Shown here piece by piece: positions 27,006-34,635 of a stretch of DNA of 64,000 bases. The stretch covers positions 1,116,001 to 1,180,000 of the forward strand of contig NZ_CP046052.1 in the NCBI RefSeq assembly GCF_004802635.2, in the 5' to 3' direction. The DNA comes from Methylocystis heyeri. GTDB lineage: Bacteria > Pseudomonadota > Alphaproteobacteria > Rhizobiales > Beijerinckiaceae. The notes below the pieces were generated by a model that did no database searches, was not told the DNA's origin, and worked only from the letters and a program-made list of their open reading frames with translations. A program made the position numbers and the translations under genes. Each line of letters starts with the position of its first letter. Position 1 is the stretch's first letter.

Positions 27006-27287
27006 ATGACCCATCTCAGCATTCGCGATTTGCAGAAAATCTCAGGCGAGACGATTGGCGCCTTGCCGGGGCCGACCGCGGTAAAGTCGGGCGACCGCAC
27101 GATCGGGCTTCTTGTTCCCTTGAAAGCGGCCGATCCAGACCGCTTGGCCGCCATCCTCGCGCAGGCCGAAGCGCTGGCAAAGGGACGCAATCCCGCGGAA
27201 GAAGACGCGGCTCTGGCGCCTTTCGGCGAAGTCGATCCCATTGACTGGTCTGTCGAGGCGGTGCGGGCGCTGATGTCCGGGCGGTGA
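27006..27287 (+). CDS. Antitoxin-like protein of a PIN toxin pair
   Basis: This 93-residue protein begins MTHLSIRDLQKISGETIGAL, followed by PTAVKSGDRTIGLLVPLK, the pattern of Phd-like antitoxins with an N-terminal DNA-binding fold. The C-terminal half is acidic and would bind the toxin. The toxin gene starts 3 bp after its stop. The neighbour is unlike the VapB remnant upstream, so this is a separate pair. Confidence 0.7.
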   Translation: MTHLSIRDLQKISGETIGALPGPTAVKSGDRTIGLLVPLKAADPDRLAAILAQAEALAKGRNPAEEDAALAPFGEVDPIDWSVEAVRALMSGR

Positions 27288-27290
27288 GGT

Positions 27291-27722
27291 GTGAGGACGC
27301 CCACGTCGACAATCGTGCTGGATGCCGCGGTGCTGATCGCAGCGGCCCGCGGCAGAAGCACCGGAGCGTTGCTTGAAGTCGCTCGCAACGCCACACTCGT
27401 TACGACGGATCGCGTGTTGCAGGAGGCGCGTCGGCGCATCGAATTGGGATTGAAGCGGCCGGAACTTCTTCCCATCATCAACGCGCTCGCCAACGAAATG
27501 ACCATCGTGCCGGTCGCAGCGCTGGGGCCGCTTTTGGCTGTTGCCGAAGTTGCTCTCAGGGACGCCGTGGCGAGCCGTAACGGGTCGACCAATGACGCAC
27601 ATGTCTTGGCCTTGGCCTGGAGCGCCGACGCCGACGTGTGGACCACGGACCGCGATTTCGCTGGGACGGGCGTCGCTACATGGTCGACTCCAAATCTCCT
27701 GAGGGCGTTCGCCGAAGTCTAA
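27291..27722 (+). CDS. PIN-domain toxin (VapC-like RNase)
   Basis: This 143-residue protein has the PIN acidic residues: Asp11 in IVLDAAVLI, Glu near 45 in VLQEARRR, Asp in STNDAHVLALA, and TTDRDF near 118-122. PIN toxins cut RNA, often tRNA. The start is GTG, 4 bp from the antitoxin stop, giving the classic coupled order. The gene looks intact. Confidence 0.75.
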   Translation: MRTPTSTIVLDAAVLIAAARGRSTGALLEVARNATLVTTDRVLQEARRRIELGLKRPELLPIINALANEMTIVPVAALGPLLAVAEVALRDAVASRNGSTNDAHVLALAWSADADVWTTDRDFAGTGVATWSTPNLLRAFAEV

Positions 27723-27875
27723 TAGCGCCTGATCGCCAACCCCCTCATCCTGAGCAGAAAGCGCGCGGGCGAGCTCCTCAGGACGATGCCGCGTAATTAC
27801 TGAAAACTGCGAAGCTTTGCCGTCATCGGGCCGTATATTGCAGAAAGGTAGAACGAAACCCGGGAGGGAGTTCGA
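27723..27875. other. Intergenic region with a decayed repeat
   Basis: Bases about 27740-27795 (CCTCATCCTGAGCAG... then ...CTCCTCAGGACGATG) resemble one half of a common alphaproteobacterial palindromic repeat in degenerate form. A GGGAGGGAG ribosome-binding site for the next gene lies at about 27861-27869. Confidence 0.4.
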
Positions 27876-28406
27876 ATGGACGTCATCCAAACCGACCGGC
27901 TGATCTTGAGAAATTTCAGGCTGGGTGACGCCGCCGATCTGTTTGCCTATTTGCGCCATCCGAGGTCGAGTTGCTTCCTCTCGCTCAGACTCCCAGATCT
28001 CGAAGCTGCACAAGCCGAAGTGGAGACACGCCGCAGCAGCGATGAGCATATCGCCGTAGGTTTGCGAAGCTCCGATAATCTGATCGGCGATTTGTTCTGC
28101 GTGCACGAGCCTCCCGACACCTATTCGGTCGGCTGGAATTTCAACGCGGATTTCGGCGGCGCGGGTTACGCCTCCGAGGCCGCGCGGGCGCTCTTCGAGT
28201 ATCTGTTCACGGCGAAGCTCGCCCGCCGCCTCTACGCCTATGTGGAGGAAGACAACATCGCCTCGCAGCGCCTGTGCGAAAGACTGGGAATGAGGAGAGA
28301 GGGGCTGTTCCGGGAGTTCGTATCCTTCGTGACCGATGACGAAGGCGCCCCGAAATTCGAGAACACGATGCAATACGCCATCCTGCGCAAGGAGTGGACG
28401 GCCTAA
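27876..28406 (+). CDS. GNAT family N-acetyltransferase (RimJ/RimL-like)
   Basis: This 176-residue protein has the GNAT fold pattern: ETDRLILRNF-like start (QTDRLILRNF), the acetyl-CoA loop region GGAGYASEAARALFEYLF (about 97-114) and the typical ERLGMRREGLFREF near the end. The substrate is unknown; relatives acetylate ribosomal protein N-termini or small amines. It ends the accessory region after guaA, and a repeat follows its stop. Confidence 0.85.
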   Translation: MDVIQTDRLILRNFRLGDAADLFAYLRHPRSSCFLSLRLPDLEAAQAEVETRRSSDEHIAVGLRSSDNLIGDLFCVHEPPDTYSVGWNFNADFGGAGYASEAARALFEYLFTAKLARRLYAYVEEDNIASQRLCERLGMRREGLFREFVSFVTDDEGAPKFENTMQYAILRKEWTA

Positions 28407-28412
28407 CCATAG

Positions 28413-28456
28413 AGCGTTTCCAGCCGAAGTGGACGCCGGTTCGGCGTAGGAAACGC
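28413..28456 (+). repeat. Diverged 44-bp interspersed repeat, copy 3
   Basis: GCGTTTCCAGCCGAAGTGGACGCC... to GGAAACGC follows the layout of copies 1 and 2 (GAAGTGGA, CCGGTTC) but with changed ends that remain complementary to each other. Such compensating end changes suggest that the stem structure matters. Confidence 0.65.
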
Positions 28457-28472
28457 GTGAAAACAAAAACTT

Positions 28473-28511
28473 AGAGCATTTTCATGTTTCCATGAAACAT
28501 GAAAATGCTCT
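28473..28511. repeat. Perfect 18-bp inverted repeat between convergent genes
   Basis: AGAGCATTTTCATGTTTC, 3-nt loop CAT, then the exact reverse complement. It lies between the GNAT gene and the convergent ybaK gene and could end transcripts from either side, although no run of T follows. Confidence 0.65.
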
Positions 28512-28591
28512 GGCCGCCAGGTTTGCCGCTGTTGTTCGATCTGCGGAAGCGCCGCCCGCGGCCACGCGGGCGCCTCGGATTGCTGGCGTCC

Positions 28592-29068
28592 TTACCGCGC
28601 GCTCACGTCCGCCAACACCGCATCCAGAACCTGCGCGACGTCCTCGCCCGAGAGCTGGACTTGCAGTCCGCGCCGGCCGCCATTGAGAAAAATGGCGTCC
28701 CAGAGCAGCGCGGTTTCGTCGATGACGACCGGAACCTTGCGGAGCTGGCCGAAAGGACTGACGCCGCCGATCTTATAGCCGGAGACGCGTTCGGCGTCGG
28801 CGGGCTTCATCATTGTCGCCGCCTTGGCGGAAAGCGCCGCCGCGACCCGCTTCATCGAGACTTCGCCGTCGCTCGGGGCGATGACGCAGGCCGGCTTGCC
28901 GTCGACCAGCACCATCAGCGTCTTGAACACCCGCCCCGGCTCGACCCCAAGGGCGTTGGCGGCCGCCATGCCGATGCTGTCGACATCGGGATCATAGTCA
29001 TAGCTGTGAAGTTCGAACGGGACGCCAACTTGTTCCAGGGCTTTCGTCGCCCGCGTCGCCTGCGCCAT
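28592..29068 (-). CDS. ybaK: YbaK/EbsC-family Cys-tRNA deacylase
   Basis: This 158-residue protein matches YbaK, which removes mischarged Cys from tRNA-Pro. It shows FKTLMVLVDGKPACVIAP (about 48-65), the conserved Lys, and the GYKIGGVSPFGQ motif (about 96-107), then DETALLWDAIFLNGG. Length and motifs fit YbaK better than the longer ProX or ProRS editing domain. Confidence 0.9.
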   Translation of the reverse strand: MAQATRATKALEQVGVPFELHSYDYDPDVDSIGMAAANALGVEPGRVFKTLMVLVDGKPACVIAPSDGEVSMKRVAAALSAKAATMMKPADAERVSGYKIGGVSPFGQLRKVPVVIDETALLWDAIFLNGGRRGLQVQLSGEDVAQVLDAVLADVSAR

Positions 29069-29208
29069 TTAATCCTCCCGACAACCGAAGCGCACTTTAT
29101 CAAAGGGCCCATGCGTCCGATGCAGTAAAGCCTCGACGCGCCGCGTCGACGAGCGGCGTCCAACGGCCCTCGTCGGTCTGATTGATCCTCTGGACCTCGG
29201 CCGTCAGC

Positions 29209-30156
29209 TCATTGAAGATCCTCCGCCCGGTAATGCAGGCTCCGATTGTGGTGCGTCACAGTTGTGCGAAATGCGGAAAGAGCCGGTGAGCAATTGTTCC
29301 GCCGCGACAGCATTGCCACCTGAATTTCAGGTCGCTCCTTCAGCCGACGGAATATGACTTCGCCGCTCCAGTTCTCCATCACGCAAACGGGCACGAGACC
29401 AACGCCATAGCCGGCGGCGACCAACGCCAATCCAGCCGGCAATTCCTCGACTTCCTGAATGTCGGTCGCCTTGGAGCCCCCCTGCCCCCGGCGCAAGTGC
29501 AAAAGCTGTTCATAGGCTCCTGGGAGGGGGGCTCGAGGCAGAGTCAAAAAAGTTTGGCCGTCCAAGTGATGCAGGGAGAGACAAGATTGATTAACGAGCC
29601 GATGACCCGGCGGTAACGCAAGCACCATTTCCTCTTTCCAGAGCGGCTCGATGAAAAGGTCCGGTTCATCCGGAACCGCGCCTGTCAGCGCCGACGAAAC
29701 CGATAAAAGTCCTACGTCGATTTCGCCTGACGCAACTGCGGCGATCTGGTCCCGCGGCTGAGCTTGCCTCAGTCGCACTTCGACCTTCGGCTTTTCAATC
29801 CTGAACATGGCGAGAATCGAGGCCAGCCGTCCGAGCATGGCGGCGCTCATATATCCGATCCGGATCATTCCCATTTCGCCGCGCCCGACCATTCCGATTT
29901 CAGTGGCGGTGGCCTCCATCGAAGCGAGCAGCGCCCGCGCCCGGCGCAGAAGGATCCAGCCGGCGTCCGTCAACTCGATCGATCGGCCGTGACGGATGAA
30001 CAGAGCGGCGCCGAGTTCCGCCTCGAGCGTCTGGATCTGCTGGCTCAAGGGGGGCTGCGAGATGTTGAGCGTTTCGGCGGCCCTACGAAAATTGAGCGCC
30101 TCGGCGACTGCGACGAAATAGCGGAGACGCCGTGCATCGAGTGAGATGTTTTTCAT
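29209..30156 (-). CDS. LysR family transcriptional regulator
   Basis: This 315-residue protein has an N-terminal winged HTH (residues about 8-66, LRYFVAVAEALNFRRAAETL, SQPPLSQQIQ) and a LysR substrate-binding domain (about 95-300). It is divergent from the membrane protein gene at 30236, sharing an 79-bp region with two near-identical half-sites, so it likely controls that gene and itself. The effector is unknown. Confidence 0.9.
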   Translation of the reverse strand: MKNISLDARRLRYFVAVAEALNFRRAAETLNISQPPLSQQIQTLEAELGAALFIRHGRSIELTDAGWILLRRARALLASMEATATEIGMVGRGEMGMIRIGYMSAAMLGRLASILAMFRIEKPKVEVRLRQAQPRDQIAAVASGEIDVGLLSVSSALTGAVPDEPDLFIEPLWKEEMVLALPPGHRLVNQSCLSLHHLDGQTFLTLPRAPLPGAYEQLLHLRRGQGGSKATDIQEVEELPAGLALVAAGYGVGLVPVCVMENWSGEVIFRRLKERPEIQVAMLSRRNNCSPALSAFRTTVTHHNRSLHYRAEDLQ

Positions 30157-30198
30157 ATCAAAAGCGCCGATAATTCAGATTAGACATATCAAACGCCG
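30154..30198. promoter_or_regulatory. Direct repeats between lysR and the divergent membrane gene
   Basis: CATATCAAAAGCGCCG (30154-30169) and CATATCAAACGCCG (30185-30198) start 31 bp apart, about three helical turns, as LysR-type tetramers often require. The first copy overlaps the lysR start codon. Confidence 0.5.
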
Positions 30199-30235
30199 GG
30201 TCGCATCCTGAAGCAAGATCCAAAACGAGATTTGC

Positions 30236-31303
30236 ATGGCCGAAACGCGCAGCGGCGAATTTTCCGAGCCGCCATGGCGTTCGGCCCATGACCGGGCCCA
30301 GAGAATGAAGTCTTTCAGCTATCGGATTGCGCCCCCGGTTTTGGCGCTGCTCTACCCATTCGCGCTCGAGGCGTTCCACGCGAGCGTGGAGCTTACGAAG
30401 AGCGATCCGGCCTCGGGAACTTTGCTCGCCGTTGCGAGCATCGGCATCGCGTTCGCCATTCCGCTGATCGCGTTCGTGAGCTTCATGCGGTTCGCGGCGA
30501 TCAATGACGGAAGCGGCGTGAAGATCGCCGCGGCGCTCGCGGTGGCTTCTCCCGCAATATTCACCTTCGTCGGAGTCGTCCTCTACATGCTGCATTATCC
30601 GGTTCAGGAGAAGGCGGCGTGGGTGGCCGCCTGGGGCGTCATCGCTTTAGTCGCCGTGGCTCCGAGCCACGAAAGAGATCGTGGCGTTCTCCTCGCAACT
30701 AAGTTGCGCAGCGTCCACGGCGCACTTGCGGCCTCTGCTTTCCTGGCGTTCCTGGGCTTCCATATATTCAACCACCTCACGGGGCTGGCCGGCGGCGACG
30801 CTCACAAGGCGGTCATGAATATCGGGCGCCATTGGTATCGCGCCGCCATCGTCGAGCCGGTCCTTGTTCTGATCCTGCTCTCGGTCGCCGCCACCGGCGC
30901 GGTCCTCCTCTGGCGCCGGCTGCGCAACCCGATGGACGGGTTTTTGGCGCTTCAGGCCGCTTCAGGAGCTTACCTCCTGTTCTTCCTGATCGGACACATG
31001 AACTCGGTGTTCATCTATGCGCGACGGTGGTTGGGAATCGATACGGAATGGTCGTTCGCGACTGGCGCGCCTACGGGCTTGGTTGACGACGAATGGAATA
31101 TTCGCTTGGCGCCGCATTACGTGCTGGGGGTGTTCTTCCTTCTCACCCATCTCGTCGGAGGCCTCCGGATAGTTATGATTGAACACGGAGCAGCCCGCCG
31201 AAACTGTGATCGTATGGCGATCGTCGGCGCCGGTTTCGCGGCGTTGATCGCCGCCGCAATTCTGATGGGCATGTGCGGCGTCCGCATTTTTTCGAACGCA
31301 TGA
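30236..31303 (+). CDS. Polytopic histidine-rich membrane protein (possible cytochrome b-like)
   Basis: This protein of up to 355 residues has about eight hydrophobic segments. Histidines lie in or near helices: RSVHGAL, FHIFNHLTG, IGRHWYR, LIGHMNS, LAPHYVLG and LLTHLVGG. Such pairs are like the heme ligands of succinate dehydrogenase or fumarate reductase cytochrome b subunits, but no named family is certain. A start at 30306 (MKSFSYRIAPP) would give a shorter version without the soluble N-terminus; the upstream ATG is at 30236. It diverges from lysR and has no flavoprotein or Fe-S partner nearby. Confidence 0.55.
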   Translation: MAETRSGEFSEPPWRSAHDRAQRMKSFSYRIAPPVLALLYPFALEAFHASVELTKSDPASGTLLAVASIGIAFAIPLIAFVSFMRFAAINDGSGVKIAAALAVASPAIFTFVGVVLYMLHYPVQEKAAWVAAWGVIALVAVAPSHERDRGVLLATKLRSVHGALAASAFLAFLGFHIFNHLTGLAGGDAHKAVMNIGRHWYRAAIVEPVLVLILLSVAATGAVLLWRRLRNPMDGFLALQAASGAYLLFFLIGHMNSVFIYARRWLGIDTEWSFATGAPTGLVDDEWNIRLAPHYVLGVFFLLTHLVGGLRIVMIEHGAARRNCDRMAIVGAGFAALIAAAILMGMCGVRIFSNA

Positions 31304-31688
31304 ACGCCGCTGTCACCCTTGAGGCGCGCCCTTCCCCGATTTCCACCGCCGTTCGGTAGATCGTCTCCAGCAGCTTTTCGTCATAGGGCAGCCAGGGTTT
31401 TGGGGCGCGGGCCGGCTCCTTGGGCAGCTCGATCGTCACCGGGTCTCCGTCGCGGGTGACCCGTCCGGTCGCGAGGTGAATGGCGCAGGGGCCGATGCAC
31501 AGATGGCGGGCCTCGAAGCGAACACCATCCCTGCCCCACAGCATGCGCTGGAGAGCTCCTTTGCGCATTTCGGCCACTGCGCCGAGCGGTAATTCACCCA
31601 GGCGCCGCAGGCGTGGATCGTAGCCCGGATCGGTTTCCTCGGTCACGGCGAAGCCGCTGGCGCCGACCAGAAGATCGACGGCGCGCAA
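31173..31688 (-). pseudogene. Probable gene fragment, unrecognised
   Basis: The frame of about 171 codons reads like protein in its first 130 residues (VDLLVGASGFAVTEETDPGY, FEARHLCIGPCAIHLATG, KPWLPYDEKLLETIYRTAVE) but has no ATG: it begins at a TTG within a longer open frame that runs back into the TPR gene. The tail overlaps the membrane protein gene on the other strand and looks random. I take it as the remains of an older gene. No family is recognised. Confidence 0.35.
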
Positions 31689-31728
31689 AATCTCCGAAAG
31701 GGTCGCGCGGAAAGGCCGACCGTCGCGG

Positions 31729-33870
31729 TCACGCGGGAGCGCCGTAGCATTTCTCTTCGATGATTTCGGATCCGAGTGCGGTGCTGATCTGTCGCTTGAG
31801 CCGCGCGCGTTCGTCGTTGCGCTTGTAGACCGAACGCGCGAGCTCGACGAATTCCGGGTCGAACTCGCCGGCGCGCTCTTTCTCGCGGATCGAATTCTCG
31901 ATGCTCCAAAGCGCGAGATTCGTGGCTTTCAGCTCGCTCTTCAGGCTTGCTATCGCTTCCCGAGAGTCCCGCGGCCCCACCACCTCCTGCAACATCCGCA
32001 GTTCCCGCTCGACATTCGCGCGCGCCGCCGTCTCCATGATCTCGGCGCTCTTGATTTCGAGAATCGTGATTTTGTCGATCAGCTCGCCCCAGGAAATCGG
32101 CGCCCGCGGCGGTTCCGCCCGAGGGCGAGGGCGCCACTCGTTCATCAACTCCCGCACCGCGGTTTCAATGTCCGTAAACACGCCCTTCCAATCGCCGCTG
32201 GTCCTCTGCCGAAACAGCCGTATTGAAGGATACCAGGGAGAGTCGGAGCGCTCCAGGAGCCATCGCCAGTCGGGCGTCCGCTGCAGCGCGACCCAAACGG
32301 GCCGCCCCAAGGCGCCGGCGAGATGCGCAATCGACGTGTCGGAGGTTACGACGAGGTCCAGGCTTTCCATAACGGCCGCCGCGTCGAGAAAGGCGTCCTC
32401 GCCCGCGTCGTAGTCATCGCCGAGGCTTTCGACGATCATGCCATCGGGAAGTCTGCTCAGCTGCTCGACGCCGTCATTTTTTTGAAGCGAGACCAGCCGG
32501 AGGTTTTGGATCCGGGATAAGCCGTGCAACTCGGCCAGCGCGAAAGACCGGCCGAGATCGATCTTCCCTGCTTTACTACCCTGCCAAGCGATCCCGACTT
32601 TGAAACCGTCCTCGCCGATCTTCTCCCGCCATTTCAGCGCGCGCTGCTGTTCGGCGCGCAGATAAGGAGTAGCAGTCGACGGGCTCTCCAGCCTCGTTTG
32701 AAAGGCGAGCGGCAGGCTGAGCAAGGGGCACTGAAAGTCGAAAGACTCCGCGGGCGGCAGAGACGTCACGAGGCGGATGGACTCGCGCGAAGGCAAGGAT
32801 TCCATGAGGCGCAGGAGGCTCGCGCGCACGAGGAAGGTCACATGTGCGCCCGCTTCGACGAGCTTCGTCACGTATCGTGAAAACTGGATGACGTCGCCGA
32901 AGCCCTGCTCGTCGTAGATGACGATCTTCTTGCCGGCAATGTTCTCGCCCTTCCATGAGGGAAAGGAAGCCGTCAGCTTTCGCTTCGGCGCGCCCTTTCT
33001 GTCCCATCGGCTTTCATAATCCTGCCAACCCGCCACGAAGTCCGATTGGAGCAGGGCGAGCAGCGCACGATTGTAGCGCGCGTCGGCATGGTCCGGCTTT
33101 AGCGCCAGCGCCTGGTCGTAAGACGCGAGCGCTTCGCCGAAATGACCGAGCTCCTGCAAAGCTGCGCCGCGATTATACAGGGCCTTCACGAAGCGCGGCG
33201 CCATGACCAGCGCCTTGTCGTAGGACTCGAGCGCCTCGCCGAGCCTTCGCAGCTCCTTGAGCGCGTTGGCGCGATTGTTGTGAGCTTCGGCATAATGGGG
33301 CGTGATCGCCAGCGCCTTGTCGTAAGACGGCAAGGCGTCCCTGTGTCGGTTCAGCTCTTGCAGCACATTGCCGCGATTATTATGGGCTTCGGCGTAGCGG
33401 GGCGCGATCGCGAGCGCCTTGTCGAAGGACTCCAAGGCCTCTTCGAAACGGCGGAGCGACAACAGTGCGTTGCCGCGATTATAGAGAGCTTCCGCATCGT
33501 TCGGATGAATCGCGAGCGCCCTGTCGATGAACGCCACGCCCTTGGCGGCGCGCCCAGTCTGCGTCATCACGACGCCGAGCAGATGCAGCGCGACGACGTT
33601 GGCGGCGTCCCGCGTAACGATCTCGCAGTAGATCTGCTCCGCCCGGAATAACTCGCCGCGCCGGTGAAACGCGAGGCCTCTGGCCAGCGGGTCGTTCACC
33701 GGGGGCGCCTGCCTGTCGGCGAAGGCGTCCTCTCGTCCGCCTCGCGATTTTTCGGCCCGATGTCGCAAGGAACTACTCTCGCTGGGTTTCCACGAACGGC
33801 GCGGCTTCGTCGAAGAGCGCGCGGCCAACGAATAATCATACCAATTTGATATGATTTTGCAAGCTGCCAC
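31729..33870 (-). CDS. TPR-glycosyltransferase-DUF6165 fusion protein
   Basis: The 713-residue protein begins with a basic leader, then about seven TPR units (about 65-290, many with AxxxYNRGNAL or AHNNRGN), then a GT9/heptosyltransferase-like domain (about 300-590, IVIYDEQGFGDVIQFSRY, VGIAWQGSKAGK, VVTSDTSIAHLAGALGRPVW). It ends in a DUF6165-like domain (about 615-705, SWGELIDKITILEIKS, FVELARSVYKRNDERA). TPR-glycosyltransferases act on proteins or cell-surface glycans. GTG at 33870 gives the full frame; a GTG at 33699 (VNDPLARGLAFH) is an alternative that removes the leader. Confidence 0.75.
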   Translation of the reverse strand: MAACKIISNWYDYSLAARSSTKPRRSWKPSESSSLRHRAEKSRGGREDAFADRQAPPVNDPLARGLAFHRRGELFRAEQIYCEIVTRDAANVVALHLLGVVMTQTGRAAKGVAFIDRALAIHPNDAEALYNRGNALLSLRRFEEALESFDKALAIAPRYAEAHNNRGNVLQELNRHRDALPSYDKALAITPHYAEAHNNRANALKELRRLGEALESYDKALVMAPRFVKALYNRGAALQELGHFGEALASYDQALALKPDHADARYNRALLALLQSDFVAGWQDYESRWDRKGAPKRKLTASFPSWKGENIAGKKIVIYDEQGFGDVIQFSRYVTKLVEAGAHVTFLVRASLLRLMESLPSRESIRLVTSLPPAESFDFQCPLLSLPLAFQTRLESPSTATPYLRAEQQRALKWREKIGEDGFKVGIAWQGSKAGKIDLGRSFALAELHGLSRIQNLRLVSLQKNDGVEQLSRLPDGMIVESLGDDYDAGEDAFLDAAAVMESLDLVVTSDTSIAHLAGALGRPVWVALQRTPDWRWLLERSDSPWYPSIRLFRQRTSGDWKGVFTDIETAVRELMNEWRPRPRAEPPRAPISWGELIDKITILEIKSAEIMETAARANVERELRMLQEVVGPRDSREAIASLKSELKATNLALWSIENSIREKERAGEFDPEFVELARSVYKRNDERARLKRQISTALGSEIIEEKCYGAPA

Positions 33871-33885
33871 GCCGGGGCGCCCTGG

Positions 33886-34350
33886 TCATCCTGCCCTGCT
33901 GATGGCAGCCTCCTCATCTTTCCAGCAATATGACCAGAAGAGGCTTTCCCGGCAAAGCGCGGCGCCCCAGGCCGCAAGGAAGCGCCGGAGCGCGAAGCAC
34001 GCTTTTCGCCACGGATAGTCGCTGGTGCGATCGACAGGCTCGTCTTGGTCCCCTTCGGCTTTGCGCGTCAGCAGGTCGAGGTAGTCCCGGCAGGCCGAGG
34101 CGCGAAAAACCGGGTCCATCTTGTCGCCGAGATCGAGGACCGCGCCGGCGATGTAGGCGGCAGGGTTTGGCGCGGGGCCATCGCCTCGCCAGGTTTCGGT
34201 CCCATGGGCGACCGCCCAAAGATCGCCGAGCGCCAGAGGGTCGATCGAGGCCAAATCCGCGGGTTCGCCGGCGCGAGGCGAATGTCCGGCCATCCTTTCG
34301 ATGAGCTCGATGGTTTCCGGACGAATATTTGACGTCGAATTGGCGACCAT
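33886..34350 (-). CDS. Hypothetical protein
   Basis: This protein of 154 residues starts MVANSTSNIRPETIELIERM and is mostly helical. It contains a W/H/D-rich middle (LWAVAHGTETWRGDG) and a Trp/Cys-rich C-terminus (AWGAALCRESLFWSYCW). No signal peptide is seen. No family is recognised. It is 15 bp downstream of the TPR gene start on the same strand and may be co-transcribed with it. Confidence 0.5.
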   Translation of the reverse strand: MVANSTSNIRPETIELIERMAGHSPRAGEPADLASIDPLALGDLWAVAHGTETWRGDGPAPNPAAYIAGAVLDLGDKMDPVFRASACRDYLDLLTRKAEGDQDEPVDRTSDYPWRKACFALRRFLAAWGAALCRESLFWSYCWKDEEAAISRAG

Positions 34351-34635
34351 GGCGCCCCCGAACTCCACTCATCGAATGCTTCAGAAGACTCGATATTCAA
34401 CCTATGATTGTAGTAAGTCGCAATCTCGAGCGTAGCAAGCCCCCCGGCCGCGGATTTCATGCAGAACCGAAAGCGATTGGAAATCGCACACCGAAACGAT
34501 CCTCCCAAGCAGACGTTGGTCTTTCCCTGTTCTGGCCGGCGACCCCGACCGGAAGGCGTTTTTGCCTATATTGTTTGCCAGTTGATTCCAAACGTATATC
34601 ATTGTGGTCAATAATATTGGGAGCGGTGCTAAATC
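34351..34635. other. Intergenic region upstream of the orphan HsdR_N gene
   Basis: No gene is seen. The last 90 bases are AT-rich (TATTGTTTGCC, CCAAACGTATATCATT) and would hold the promoter of the next gene; GGGAGCGG lies about 8 bp before its ATG. Confidence 0.4.

Noticed and set aside
24590-28592. A second copy of the guaA end as an att site
   Set aside because: I looked for the AACCCCCGGGGACGATTGAG stretch downstream and did not see it, and no integrase gene is in the window.
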